Positions 49,010 to 59,352 of a DNA stretch of 64,000 nucleotides are shown here, one piece after another. This stretch comes from SVEL01 sp045123575 (GTDB lineage Bacteria > Bacillota > Clostridia > Lachnospirales > Lachnospiraceae): positions 14,055 to 78,054 of the forward strand of contig JBGVKG010000036.1 of the NCBI GenBank assembly GCA_045123575.1, written 5' to 3'. Numbering within the stretch: the stretch's first letter is position 1; each line of letters opens with the position of its first letter. Position numbers and translations under genes: made by a program. The notes under the pieces were generated by a model. It made no database searches. It was not told where the DNA came from and was given only the letters and a program-made list of their open reading frames with translations.

Positions 49010-52000
49010 TTAGTTTTCCTCTACTACTGTAACATCCTCAGATGCATCAACATTTGTCTCAAGCTCGTCTGCTGCATCTCCAACCATTGTCTCGTTTACA
49101 GCATCTTCCTCTACTATCGACTCAACGTTCATAACATTATCTGTATCAAGCTTAACTGAACGGTATCTCTTCATACCTGTACCAGCTGGAATCAACTTAC
49201 CGATAAGAACGTTTTCCTTAAGACCGATAAGTGGATCAACCTTACCATTGATAGCAGCCTCTGTAAGAACCTTAGTTGTCTCCTGGAATGAAGCGGCAGA
49301 AAGGAATGAGTTAGTAGCAAGAGATGCCTTTGTAATACCAAGCATTACCTGCTTACCTTCTGCTGGAGTCTTACCCTCAGCAACAAGCTTCTCATTAACC
49401 TCATTGAAATCAAGTACATCTACAGATGTGCCTGCGAGGAAGTCTGTGTCACCACTAGTCTCAACCTTAATCTTTCTAAGCATCTGACGAACGATAACCT
49501 CGATATGCTTATCGTTAATCTCAACACCCTGAAGACGGTAAACTCTCTGAACTTCCTGGATCATGTAATCCTGAACTGCACGAACACCCTTAATCTTAAG
49601 AATATCGTGTGGATTTACAGAACCCTCTGTAAGCTCATCACCAGCCTCAAGTGTAACGCCGTCCTGAATCTTAATTCTAGAACCATAAGGAATAAGGTAT
49701 GCCTTCTCCTCACCAGTTTCCTGATTTGTAACTACGATTTCTCTCTTTTTCTTTGTATCTCTAATCTCAGCCTTACCACCAAACTCTGTGATAATAGCAA
49801 GACCCTTTGGCTTTCTTGCCTCGAAGAGCTCTTCTACTCTTGGAAGACCCTGTGTGATATCGCCACCGGCAACACCACCAGTATGGAATGTTCTCATAGT
49901 AAGCTGTGTACCAGGCTCACCGATTGACTGAGCAGCGATAATACCAACAGCCTCACCAACCTGAACTGCCTGACCTGTAGCCATGTTAGCACCGTAGCAC
50001 TTAGCACAGATACCATTGTGTGACTTACATGAAAGGATTGTACGAATCTTAACTGATTCTTTACCTGTTGCGATAACCTTAGCAGCACGCTTTGGAGTAA
50101 TCATATGATTCTTCTTAACGATTAACTCGCCATTCTCATCCTCGATTGTCTCAGCAGCGTATCTACCTGTGATTCTATCCTCAAGAGATTCGATAGTCTC
50201 GGCACCATCCATAAATGCCTTAACCTCCATAAATGGAATCTCCTTACCCTCACAACAGTCAACATCTCTAACGATAAGCTCCTGTGATACGTCAACAAGA
50301 CGTCTTGTAAGGTAACCTGAATCGGCCGTTCTAAGAGCTGTATCTGAAAGACCCTTTCTAGCACCGTGAGCAGAGATGAAGTACTCGAGTACGTCAAGAC
50401 CTTCACGGAAGTTAGACTTGATAGGGAGCTCGATAGTCTTACCTGTTGTATCAGCCATAAGACCACGCATACCAGCAAGCTGCTTAATCTGCTTGTCAGA
50501 ACCACGGGCACCTGAGTCAGCCATCATGTAGATGTTGTTGTATTTATCAAGACCACCGAGAAGAGCCTTTGTAAGCTTTGTATCGGCATCCTGCCATGTT
50601 GTAACAACTTCCTTATAACGCTCTTCATCTGTGATGAAACCACGACGGAAGTTTCTTGTAATCTTTTCAACAGTCTTCTCAGCCTCATCAAGAATATCCT
50701 TCTTGCTTGCTGGCACTGTCATATCTGAAATAGAAACTGTCATAGCAGCTCTTGTTGAGTACTTGTAACCCATAGCCTTGATATCATCAAGAACCTCTGC
50801 AGTCTTAGTAGCACCATGAGTATTGATAACCTTCTCAAGGATCTTCTTTAACTGCTTCTTACCTACATGGTAATCAACTTCAAGCTTTAACATATCTTCT
50901 TCAGTTTCTCTCTTTGTAAGACCAAGGTCCTGTGGAAGTATCTCATTGAAGATGAAACGTCCAAGAGTTGACTCAACTATACCTGTGATAGATGAACCAT
51001 CTTCAAGAGTTCTTGTCATTCTAACCTTAACCTTTGAATGTAATGTTATAGCACCATTCTCGTATGCAAGGATAGCCTCATTTACATTCTTAAATACCAT
51101 ACCCTCGCCTAATGCGCCTGGTCTCTCCTGTGTAAGGTAGTAGATACCAAGTACCATATCCTGTGAAGGAACGGCAACAGGACCACCATCTGAAGGCTTA
51201 AGTAAGTTGTTAGGTGAGAGAAGAAGGAATCTACACTCAGCCTGTGCCTCTACAGATAATGGAAGGTGAACAGCCATCTGGTCACCGTCGAAATCGGCGT
51301 TGAACGCAGTACATACAAGTGGATGAAGCTTAATAGCCTTACCTTCTACAAGGATAGGCTCGAAAGCCTGAATACCAAGTCTATGAAGTGTAGGAGCTCT
51401 GTTAAGCATTACTGGATGTTCTTTGATAACATCCTCAAGCACATCCCAAACCTCAGTCTGGAGTCTCTCAACCATCTTCTTTGCCTGCTTAATATTGTGG
51501 GCGATACCCTTAGCAACCAGCTCCTTCATAACGAATGGCTTGAATAACTCGATAGCCATTTCCTTAGGAAGACCACACTGGTAAATCTTAAGTTCTGGAC
51601 CAACTACGATAACCGAACGTCCTGAGTAGTCAACACGCTTACCAAGAAGGTTCTGACGGAAACGTCCCTGCTTACCCTTTAACATATCTGAAAGTGACTT
51701 CAGAGCTCTGTTACCAGGACCTGTTACAGGACGTCCACGACGACCATTATCGATAAGTGCATCTACAGCCTCCTGAAGCATTCTCTTCTCGTTACGAACG
51801 ATAATCTCTGGAGCGCCTAACTCAAGAAGTCTCTGTAAACGGTTATTTCTGTTGATAATTCTTCTATATAAATCATTTAAATCTGATGTGGCAAAACGTC
51901 CACCATCAAGCTGAACCATTGGACGAATATCTGGTGGAATAACTGGTACTACTGTAAGTATCATCCACTCAGGTCTGTTGCCTGAAGCACGGAATGCCTC

Positions 52001-52717
52001 AACAACTTCAAGTCTCTTGATGATTCTAGCTCTCTTCTGACCTGTAGCGTCCTCAAGAGCAGCCTTTAACTCCTCTGAATCCTTCTCAAGGTCAATAGCT
52101 GTAAGAAGCTCTAATATAGCCTCTGCACCCATACCTACACGGAATGAGTTACCATGCTTATCATAAGCATCTCTGTATTCCTTCTCAGAAAGAACCTGCT
52201 TATACATAAGCTCTGTATTACCTGCATCAAGTACGATATAAGATGCAAAGTAAAGAACCTTCTCAAGTGTTCTTGGTGATAAATCAAGGATTAAGCCCAT
52301 ACGGCTTGGAATACCCTTGAAGTACCAAATATGTGAAACTGGAGCGGCCAGCTCAATACGTCCCATTCTCTCACGACGAACAGAAGACTTTGTAACTTCA
52401 ACGCCACATCTGTCACATACAACACCCTTGTATCTTATCTTCTTATACTTACCACAGTGACATTCCCAATCCTTGCTAGGTCCAAATATCTTCTCACAGA
52501 AGAGACCGTCCTTCTCAGGCTTGAGAGTTCTATAATTGATAGTTTCAGGCTTAGTAACATTACCTTCCTGTAACCATCTTTCATATGCTTCGCTTGACTT
52601 ATCTTCTGGTTCAGGAGTTCTGTGTGACCATTCTCTGATCTTCTCTGGTGAAGCCAATCCGATTTTAATCTTGTCAAATGTCATAGGCTCGTATGACGCC
52701 TGCTTATTTTCTGGCAT
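49010..52717 (-). CDS. rpoC: DNA-directed RNA polymerase subunit beta'
   Basis: 1235 residues. The N-terminal zinc finger reads CHCGKYKKIRYKGVVCDRCGVEV (in parts), the catalytic magnesium loop is NADFDGDQMAVHLPLS, and the second zinc site is CCEGKEIPF...CKSHNGICAKCYG. Bridge-helix and trigger-loop regions are intact (GARGSDKQIKQLAGMRGLM, GEPGTQLTMRTFHTGGVAGGDITQGLPRVEELFEARKP in parts). It has no large insertion. It lies 18 bp after rpoB, the usual arrangement. Confidence 0.98.
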   Translation of the reverse strand: MPENKQASYEPMTFDKIKIGLASPEKIREWSHRTPEPEDKSSEAYERWLQEGNVTKPETINYRTLKPEKDGLFCEKIFGPSKDWECHCGKYKKIRYKGVVCDRCGVEVTKSSVRRERMGRIELAAPVSHIWYFKGIPSRMGLILDLSPRTLEKVLYFASYIVLDAGNTELMYKQVLSEKEYRDAYDKHGNSFRVGMGAEAILELLTAIDLEKDSEELKAALEDATGQKRARIIKRLEVVEAFRASGNRPEWMILTVVPVIPPDIRPMVQLDGGRFATSDLNDLYRRIINRNNRLQRLLELGAPEIIVRNEKRMLQEAVDALIDNGRRGRPVTGPGNRALKSLSDMLKGKQGRFRQNLLGKRVDYSGRSVIVVGPELKIYQCGLPKEMAIELFKPFVMKELVAKGIAHNIKQAKKMVERLQTEVWDVLEDVIKEHPVMLNRAPTLHRLGIQAFEPILVEGKAIKLHPLVCTAFNADFDGDQMAVHLPLSVEAQAECRFLLLSPNNLLKPSDGGPVAVPSQDMVLGIYYLTQERPGALGEGMVFKNVNEAILAYENGAITLHSKVKVRMTRTLEDGSSITGIVESTLGRFIFNEILPQDLGLTKRETEEDMLKLEVDYHVGKKQLKKILEKVINTHGATKTAEVLDDIKAMGYKYSTRAAMTVSISDMTVPASKKDILDEAEKTVEKITRNFRRGFITDEERYKEVVTTWQDADTKLTKALLGGLDKYNNIYMMADSGARGSDKQIKQLAGMRGLMADTTGKTIELPIKSNFREGLDVLEYFISAHGARKGLSDTALRTADSGYLTRRLVDVSQELIVRDVDCCEGKEIPFMEVKAFMDGAETIESLEDRITGRYAAETIEDENGELIVKKNHMITPKRAAKVIATGKESVKIRTILSCKSHNGICAKCYGANMATGQAVQVGEAVGIIAAQSIGEPGTQLTMRTFHTGGVAGGDITQGLPRVEELFEARKPKGLAIITEFGGKAEIRDTKKKREIVVTNQETGEEKAYLIPYGSRIKIQDGVTLEAGDELTEGSVNPHDILKIKGVRAVQDYMIQEVQRVYRLQGVEINDKHIEVIVRQMLRKIKVETSGDTDFLAGTSVDVLDFNEVNEKLVAEGKTPAEGKQVMLGITKASLATNSFLSAASFQETTKVLTEAAINGKVDPLIGLKENVLIGKLIPAGTGMKRYRSVKLDTDNVMNVESIVEEDAVNETMVGDAADELETNVDASEDVTVVEEN

Positions 52718-52735
52718 TTCTTACACTCCCTTCTA

Positions 52736-55700
52736 TTACTCGTCTGATTCATCATAGCTATCAAAGCTATCATCGTAACTGTCATCATAATCAGCATCAT
52801 CTATATCAACGAATTCCTCGCCCTGTACTTCCTGCTGCTGATATCCGTGTGCACCGAAGTCCTCATTATCTGAGTTGTATCTTTCGTTACCCATGATTGA
52901 ATTCCAGTCTGTTTCTGTTGTATCAATGTTCTCCTTAAGCTCTACTTCCTCATCATTCTCGTTAAGAACCTTAACGTCAAGCGCAAGTGACTGAAGCTCC
53001 TTTAAGAGAACCTTGAATGACTCTGGAATACCTGGCTCAGGTATATTCTCGCCCTTGATAATTGCCTCGTATGTCTTAACACGTCCAACAACATCATCTG
53101 ACTTAACTGTCAAAATCTCCTGAAGTGTATGTGATGCACCGTAAGCCTCAAGAGCCCAAACCTCCATCTCACCGAATCTCTGACCACCGAACTGTGCCTT
53201 ACCGCCAAGTGGCTGCTGTGTTACAAGTGAGTAAGGACCTGTTGAACGAGCATGAATCTTATCGTCAACAAGGTGATGGAGCTTTAAGTAATGCATGTGA
53301 CCAATAGTTACAGGGCTATCGAAATACTCTCCTGTTCTACCATCACGAAGTCTTACCTTACCATCTCTAGAGAGTGGAACACCCTTCCATAACTCTCTAT
53401 GTGCTCTATTATCATAAAGATACTGCATAATCTCAGGGTCAACGCTATCCTTATACTTAGCCTCGAACTCTTCCCACTCTGTGTTAACGTAATCGTTAGC
53501 CATATCAAGTGTATCCATGATATCTCCCTCGTTAGCACCATCGAATACTGGTGTAGAGATATTGAAGCCAAGAGCCTTAGCTGCAAGACTTAAGTGAATC
53601 TCAAGTACCTGTCCAATGTTCATACGTGAAGGAACGCCCAGTGGGTTAAGAACGATATCAAGTGGACGTCCATTTGGAAGGAATGGCATATCCTCTACTG
53701 GTAATACTCGTGAAACGACACCCTTATTACCGTGACGACCAGCCATCTTATCACCAACTGAAATCTTTCTCTTCTGAGCAATATATATTCTAACTGACTG
53801 ATTTACACCTGGAGAAAGCTCATCGCCATTCTCTCTAGTAAATACCTTTGTATCAACAACTATACCGTACTCACCGTGTGGAAGCTTAAGTGAAGTATCT
53901 CTTACCTCTCTAGCCTTCTCACCGAAGATCGCTCTAAGGAGTCTCTCCTCTGCTGTAAGCTCTGTCTCACCCTTTGGTGTAACCTTACCAACGAGAATAT
54001 CTCCTGCACGAACCTCAGCACCTACACGAATGATACCTCTATCATCAAGATTCTTAAGAGCATCATCACCAACACCTGGTACATCTCTTGTAATCTCTTC
54101 TGGTCCGAGCTTTGTATCTCTAGCTTCTGTCTCATACTCTTCCATATGGATAGATGTATATACATCCTCCTGAACGAGTCTTTCGCTAAGAAGAACGGCA
54201 TCCTCGTAGTTGTAACCTTCCCATGTCATGAAACCGATAAGTGGGTTCTTACCAAGTGCAATCTCACCATTGTCTGTAGATGCACCATCTGCGATAACCT
54301 GACCGGCCTCAACACGCTCGCCCTTAACTACGATTGGTCTCTGATTGTAGCAGTTAGACTGGTTACTTCTTGCGAACTTAATAAGCTCATAAGTATCCTT
54401 TGTACCATCATCACACTTAATGATAATCTTTGTAGACTCTGAACGCTCAACAACACCGGCATTCTTAGCAACTACACAGATACCTGAGTCAACAGCTGCC
54501 TTTGCCTCTATACCTGTACCAACTACAGGAGCCTCTGTTGTTAAAAGAGGAACTGCCTGACGCTGCATGTTAGAACCCATGAGGGCACGGTTAGCATCGT
54601 CGTTCTCAAGGAAAGGAATCATGGATGTAGCTACTGAGAATACCATCTTAGGAGATACGTCCATAAGGTCTATAAGCTTTTTCTCGAACTGTGAAGTCTC
54701 CTCACGGAAACGGCCAGTTACGTTATTATTAACGAAATATCCATTCTCATCCAATGGCTCGTTAGCCTGAGCTACGATGAAGTTATCTTCTTCATCTGCT
54801 GTAAGGTAAACAACATCATCTGTAACCTTTGGATTAGCTGGATCTGCCTTATCTACTACTCTGTATGGAGCCTCAACGAAACCATACTCATTGATACGAG
54901 CATAGCAAGCAAGTGAGTTGATAAGACCGATGTTTGGACCTTCAGGAGTCTCGATTGGACACATTCTACCATAATGTGAGTAGTGAACATCTCGAACCTC
55001 GAATCCGGCACGGTCTCTTGAAAGACCACCTGGTCCTAATGCTGATAATCTTCTCTTGTGAGTAAGCTCACCGAGAGGGTTATTCTGATCCATAAACTGA
55101 GAAAGCTGAGAACTTCCGAAGAACTCCTTAACTGCTGCAGTTACTGGCTTAATATTAATAAGTGACTGTGGTGAAACTCCCTCAAGATCCTGTGTAGTCA
55201 TTCTCTCACGAACAACTCTCTCCATTCTTGAAAGACCAATTCTATACTGATTCTGTAATAACTCACCTACAGCACGGATACGTCTGTTACCTAAATGGTC
55301 GATATCATCTGATGTACCGATACCATACTCTAAGTTAAGGCAGTAACCGATAGACGCAATAATATCTTCCTTAGTAATATACTTTGGAAGAAGGTCATGG
55401 ATGTTTCTCTTGATAGCATCCTTTATATCTTCCTCTGTCTCATTCTCCTCAAGAATCTGAGCGAGTACAGGATAATATACGTCCTCTGTAATTCCCAACT
55501 CAGCCTTAGCATCAAATCCAACATGTGCATTGATATCTACAACTAAGTTAGAGATAACCTTTACGTTTCTCTCTTCTGTCTGAATCCATACAAATGGAAC
55601 AGCACCATTCTGGAATGAAGTAGCCATCTCCACAGTTACCTCATCACCCTTCTTACCAAGGATTTCGCCTGATGTAGCATCAACAACGTCCTCAGCAAGA

Positions 55701-56578
55701 ATCTGGCCTTTAATTCTATTCTTAAATGCCAACTTCTTATTAAACTTATAACGTCCAACCTTAGCTAAGTTATATCTTCTAGAATCGAAGAACATAGCTG
55801 TGATAAGGCTCTCTGCGCTATCAACGCTAAGAGGCTCACCTGGACGAATCTTCTTGTACAACTCTAAGAGACCATCCTGATAGTTATCAGATGTATCCTT
55901 CTCAAAGCTTGCAAGAATCTTTGGTTCCTCACCAAATAACTCTAAAATCTCTGCATTTGTTCCGAAACCTAATGCTCTTACAAGAACTGTCACTGGGACC
56001 TTTCTTGTTCTATCTACACGAACATAGAAAATGTCATTAGAGTCAGTTTCGTATTCCAACCATGCTCCTCTATTTGGGATTACAGTTGAAGAGTAGAGCT
56101 TCTTTCCTACCTTATCGTGAGCAATACCGTAGTATATACCAGGAGAACGTACTAACTGGCTAACGATAACACGCTCAGCACCGTTAATTACGAATGTACC
56201 TGTTGCTGTCATAAGAGGAAGATCGCCCATGAAAATTTCATGTTCAGTTATCTCACCTGTTTCTTTGTTGTGAAGTCTAACTTTTACCTTGAGAGGCGCT
56301 GCGTATGTAGCATCTCTCTCTTTGCATTCCTCGATAGAATACTTCTTATCATCCTCGCAGAGCTGGAAATCTACAAACTCAAGTGCTAAATGATTGCTGT
56401 AATCTTCGATCGGAGATATATCCTCAAAAACTTCCTTAAGGCCCTCATTTAAGAACCACTGATATGAGTCTTTCTGAATCTCAATAAGATTTGGCATCTC
56501 AAGAACTTCTTTTTGCTTTGAGTAGCTCATTCTAAGACTCTTGCCGTTTTTTGTTGGATGCATTCTGTATTTCTCCAT
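52736..56578 (-). CDS. rpoB: DNA-directed RNA polymerase subunit beta
   Basis: 1280 residues from the ATG at 56578 (GGGGTG, 8 nt spacing; an ATG at 56584 has poorer spacing). N-terminal QKDSYQWFLNEGLKEVFEDISPI, the rifampicin-binding region SSQLSQFMDQNNPLGELTHKRRL (D, H and S at the resistance positions are wild type), and GKVTPKGETELTAEERLLRAIFGEKAREVRD (in parts) confirm the identity. The C-terminus ends with an acidic tail rich in D and E (DIDDADYDDSYDDSFDSYDESDE, quoted in parts), as in other clostridia. Confidence 0.98.
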   Translation of the reverse strand: MEKYRMHPTKNGKSLRMSYSKQKEVLEMPNLIEIQKDSYQWFLNEGLKEVFEDISPIEDYSNHLALEFVDFQLCEDDKKYSIEECKERDATYAAPLKVKVRLHNKETGEITEHEIFMGDLPLMTATGTFVINGAERVIVSQLVRSPGIYYGIAHDKVGKKLYSSTVIPNRGAWLEYETDSNDIFYVRVDRTRKVPVTVLVRALGFGTNAEILELFGEEPKILASFEKDTSDNYQDGLLELYKKIRPGEPLSVDSAESLITAMFFDSRRYNLAKVGRYKFNKKLAFKNRIKGQILAEDVVDATSGEILGKKGDEVTVEMATSFQNGAVPFVWIQTEERNVKVISNLVVDINAHVGFDAKAELGITEDVYYPVLAQILEENETEEDIKDAIKRNIHDLLPKYITKEDIIASIGYCLNLEYGIGTSDDIDHLGNRRIRAVGELLQNQYRIGLSRMERVVRERMTTQDLEGVSPQSLINIKPVTAAVKEFFGSSQLSQFMDQNNPLGELTHKRRLSALGPGGLSRDRAGFEVRDVHYSHYGRMCPIETPEGPNIGLINSLACYARINEYGFVEAPYRVVDKADPANPKVTDDVVYLTADEEDNFIVAQANEPLDENGYFVNNNVTGRFREETSQFEKKLIDLMDVSPKMVFSVATSMIPFLENDDANRALMGSNMQRQAVPLLTTEAPVVGTGIEAKAAVDSGICVVAKNAGVVERSESTKIIIKCDDGTKDTYELIKFARSNQSNCYNQRPIVVKGERVEAGQVIADGASTDNGEIALGKNPLIGFMTWEGYNYEDAVLLSERLVQEDVYTSIHMEEYETEARDTKLGPEEITRDVPGVGDDALKNLDDRGIIRVGAEVRAGDILVGKVTPKGETELTAEERLLRAIFGEKAREVRDTSLKLPHGEYGIVVDTKVFTRENGDELSPGVNQSVRIYIAQKRKISVGDKMAGRHGNKGVVSRVLPVEDMPFLPNGRPLDIVLNPLGVPSRMNIGQVLEIHLSLAAKALGFNISTPVFDGANEGDIMDTLDMANDYVNTEWEEFEAKYKDSVDPEIMQYLYDNRAHRELWKGVPLSRDGKVRLRDGRTGEYFDSPVTIGHMHYLKLHHLVDDKIHARSTGPYSLVTQQPLGGKAQFGGQRFGEMEVWALEAYGASHTLQEILTVKSDDVVGRVKTYEAIIKGENIPEPGIPESFKVLLKELQSLALDVKVLNENDEEVELKENIDTTETDWNSIMGNERYNSDNEDFGAHGYQQQEVQGEEFVDIDDADYDDSYDDSFDSYDESDE

Positions 56579-56651
56579 TGACATTTCACCCCTGTTCTAA
56601 ATATTCTATTCTATGGTTTTTCTTTCCAAAAACCAAAATAGTGCATTTTCC

Positions 56652-56680
56652 AATATATCACAGTTCGGTCAACATGTCAA
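56652..56680 (-). promoter_or_regulatory. SigA-type promoter of rpoB-rpoC
   Basis: On the minus strand TTGACA (56675-56680), 17 nt, TATATT (56652-56657). It lies 74 nt before rpoB and makes rpoBC independent of rplJ-rplL, which are 2.7 kb away. Confidence 0.82.
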
Positions 56681-56716
56681 CATGTAAAAAAAAGTGTATT
56701 ATTTTTTTCAAATAAC

Positions 56717-56765
56717 GAAAAATAATAAGACGCGTAATGGGATTTTACTTACCAAAACGCGTCTT
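56717..56765 (-). terminator. Terminator-like hairpin after the NSS transporter
   Basis: AAGACGCGT (56727-56735) pairs with ACGCGTCTT (56757-56765) around a 21-nt loop, followed on the minus strand by ATTATTTTTC. It begins 18 nt after the transporter stop and separates it from rpoB. Confidence 0.75.
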
Positions 56766-56783
56766 CATTATATTTTCATTATC

Positions 56784-58178
56784 CTATGCAAAAAAATTAA
56801 TAAGTCCGATTACAAATACTGACAATATCATAAGTGGCAATACAAATGTCATATAACCTCTCATCCATTTCTTAACCTTGATACCTTTACCTTCATTAGC
56901 CTCTGCCACAAAGTTGTCCCAACCCCAACCGTATCTTTTGTTGACGCAGAAGAGTAACACAACAACTGAACCTAATGGAAGTAATATATTGCTAACCAAG
57001 AAATCTTCAAGGTCCATAATGTTAGTGCCTGAACCAAATGGCTTTATATTAGACCAAGCATTAAAACCCAAAGCGCATGGCATAGCCAATATAAACATTG
57101 TTATACCACATATAAGACATGCTTTCTTTCTACTCCAATCAGTTAAATCTCTTATACATGCAATGATATTCTCAAATACTGCTATAACTGTTGAGAATGC
57201 TGCAAATGTCATAAATATGAAGAATAAAGCTCCCCATATTCTTCCCCATGGAAGGCTATCAAACACTGGTGGCAATGTCTGGAATATAAGTGATGGTCCT
57301 GCTCCCGGCTCAACACCAAAGCTTGAACATGCCGGGAATATAATAAGTCCCGATGTAAATGCAACAAATGTATCTAATATTGAAACTGTTACAGCCTCAC
57401 CCATAAGAGCTCTATCTCTACCTATATAACTACCAAATATCGCCATAGAACCAATACCCAAACTTAACGTAAAGAAAGATTGATTCATAGCTCCTACTAT
57501 AACATTGGCAATTCCTGCTTTTTTCATATTTTCCAAGCTAGGCATAAGGTAGAACTTCAAACCTTCGCCACCACCCTTTAGGAATATACTGTTGACTGCC
57601 AATACAACGATAAGAACTATCAGCAACATCATCATTACCTTTGTTATCTTCTCTATACCATTCTGCAGACCAATTGCACATATGGCAAAACCTATCACAA
57701 CTATAATAGCTGTGTATATGAGCAATGTTGTTGCATCCCCATTCATATCTGCAAATATTTTTGCTACCATAGAGTCCTTTGTGCCTATAAGTGGATCTGT
57801 CGCTGTACCCTCAAAGTCTCCTGCCACTGTCTTTACAAAGTACTGTAACATCCAACCAGCTACAACTGTATAAAACATCATCAGAATAATATTTCCTAGC
57901 AAAGCTGCTATACCATGCCAGTGCCACTTTGTTCCTTTTTTCTCAAGTTTTTGATACATCTTCGCAGGACTTGCCTGTGCGGCTCTACCTAATGCAAACT
58001 CCATAGTAAGCACAGGTACTCCCATTACTATTAAGAAGAATAAATATATAAGAACAAACGCCGCTCCACCATTTTGACCTACCATCCAAGGAAATTTCCA
58101 TACATTTCCTATTCCTATAGCACAGCCCGCACTAAGTAATATAAAGCCTAAACGACTTCCTAATTTTTCTCTTTCCAT
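56784..58178 (-). CDS. Sodium-dependent amino-acid transporter (NSS/SNF family)
   Basis: 464 residues from the ATG at 58178. The family signature is present at the start: SRLGFILLSAGCAIGIGNVWKFPWMVGQNGGAAFVLIYL (in parts), where the unwound TM1 binds Na+ and substrate. About eleven to twelve membrane segments follow, with PALTMEF-like VPVLTMEFALGRAAQ and GDRALMGEAVTVSILDT. It imports amino acids with sodium. The neighbour ansA suggests asparagine or a related amino acid, which is inference. It follows ansA by 33 bp. Confidence 0.93.
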   Translation of the reverse strand: MEREKLGSRLGFILLSAGCAIGIGNVWKFPWMVGQNGGAAFVLIYLFFLIVMGVPVLTMEFALGRAAQASPAKMYQKLEKKGTKWHWHGIAALLGNIILMMFYTVVAGWMLQYFVKTVAGDFEGTATDPLIGTKDSMVAKIFADMNGDATTLLIYTAIIVVIGFAICAIGLQNGIEKITKVMMMLLIVLIVVLAVNSIFLKGGGEGLKFYLMPSLENMKKAGIANVIVGAMNQSFFTLSLGIGSMAIFGSYIGRDRALMGEAVTVSILDTFVAFTSGLIIFPACSSFGVEPGAGPSLIFQTLPPVFDSLPWGRIWGALFFIFMTFAAFSTVIAVFENIIACIRDLTDWSRKKACLICGITMFILAMPCALGFNAWSNIKPFGSGTNIMDLEDFLVSNILLPLGSVVVLLFCVNKRYGWGWDNFVAEANEGKGIKVKKWMRGYMTFVLPLMILSVFVIGLINFFA

Positions 58179-58211
58179 TTTCTTTCCCAAAATCCTTTAA
58201 CTTTATTTATA

Positions 58212-59222
58212 TTAATTATGAGTTTTAATCTTAATCTCTCCACAATATGATACTGCAAACTCTGCACGTACTTTTTCTATATCCTGTGTATGCCCAAGCA
58301 CATACATAAGCTTTGTAACCGCTGCTTCCGTAGTCATATCTCGACTCTCTATCACACCTGCCTTCAACGCCTTTTGTCCAGCTTCATATATAGAGAAGTC
58401 ACTTCCCTCATACATACATTGGCTACCTACCACTACAATCATACCCTTTTCCATCACACGATTGACAGCCTCTGCCATATTTCTTCGCATAAAAGGTATG
58501 CCGCCACGTCCAAAGGCTTCTATATATACTGCCTTATAACCTTTCTCATATAGATAATCCAAAATATCTGGCTCTATTCCCGGTATAAGTTTCAACAAGA
58601 ATACATCTGTACAAATAGTGGTATCAAGACTCATCTTTCCACTACTCTCTATAATTCTCTTCTCATTTATCTCCAGTCCACCTGAACTTATGGTTGCTAC
58701 ATAAGGATAATTGATACTTTCAAATGCATCAAAGCTCTTTGTACGACTTTTACAAGCTCTACAACCAAGCATTACCTTTCTGTCAAATGCCACATAGATA
58801 CCTGGTACTCCACTTCCTGCCATTGATATAGCTGCACGACAATTCTCAACAGCATCCGCTACTGGATTTTCGATAGATAACTGGCTACCTGTAAATACTA
58901 TAGGTATACAAGGATTCTTTATCATAAATGACACTGCCGATGCCGAATACGCCATAGTATCTGTACCATGGATTATTACTATACCATCATAGATGCCACC
59001 ATTACTCTCTTCATATATAACTGTTGCAAGCTCCTGCCACTCCTCTGGTTGCATATTGGTGCTATCTAGTGACCATAGCTCTCTAAATGTAATTGTATAA
59101 TTTCTGGCCATTCCGCCAAAATCTTTAAATATATCTTCTGCACTAAGACTTGGCTTCAATCCGTTTTCACTTCCAGTTGATGCCAATGTACCACCTGTAA
59201 GAATAAACAAAATCTTTTTCAT
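58212..59222 (-). CDS. ansA: Type I L-asparaginase
   Basis: 336 residues. It hydrolyses L-asparagine to aspartate and ammonia in the cytoplasm. The active-site blocks are ILTGGTLASTGSENGL (T in TGGTLAS) and VIIHGTDTMAYSASAVSFMI (catalytic T-D, with IVFTGSQL following). There is no signal peptide, as expected for the cytoplasmic type. AGGTGAG lies close to the ATG. It begins 23 nt beyond the strong rplL terminator, so it may rely on read-through. It is followed by the NSS transporter. Confidence 0.96.
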   Translation of the reverse strand: MKKILFILTGGTLASTGSENGLKPSLSAEDIFKDFGGMARNYTITFRELWSLDSTNMQPEEWQELATVIYEESNGGIYDGIVIIHGTDTMAYSASAVSFMIKNPCIPIVFTGSQLSIENPVADAVENCRAAISMAGSGVPGIYVAFDRKVMLGCRACKSRTKSFDAFESINYPYVATISSGGLEINEKRIIESSGKMSLDTTICTDVFLLKLIPGIEPDILDYLYEKGYKAVYIEAFGRGGIPFMRRNMAEAVNRVMEKGMIVVVGSQCMYEGSDFSIYEAGQKALKAGVIESRDMTTEAAVTKLMYVLGHTQDIEKVRAEFAVSYCGEIKIKTHN

Positions 59223-59244
59223 ACGCTCACCTGTGTTTTCTTTT

Positions 59245-59273
59245 GAAAAAAGGAGAAGGCTTCTGCCTTCTCC
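59245..59273 (-). terminator. Rho-independent terminator of rplJ-rplL
   Basis: GGAGAAGGC (59252-59260) pairs with GCCTTCTCC (59265-59273) around a 4-nt loop, followed on the minus strand by TTTTTTC. It begins about 79 nt after the rplL stop, after another repeat hairpin. Confidence 0.92.
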
Positions 59274-59314
59274 CTAAAAAGTCTTTTAATAGGGTCCTCA
59301 CTACTGTTCGGACT

Positions 59315-59352
59315 GTTTGGAGTCTCTGTCGGCTCCGCCATTTCCTTTAAAC
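59315..59352. repeat. GAGGAA-type hairpin at the rplL stop codon
   Basis: GTTTGGAG is paired with CTTTAAAC, with an inner TCGGC/GCC-type stem and TTTC bulge. Its last base overlaps the rplL stop codon (59352-59354). It lies before the true terminator. Confidence 0.7.

Noticed and set aside
52736..52830. Acidic repeats at the RpoB C-terminus as a separate low-complexity gene
   Set aside because: It is in frame with rpoB and such acidic tails are known in clostridial beta subunits.
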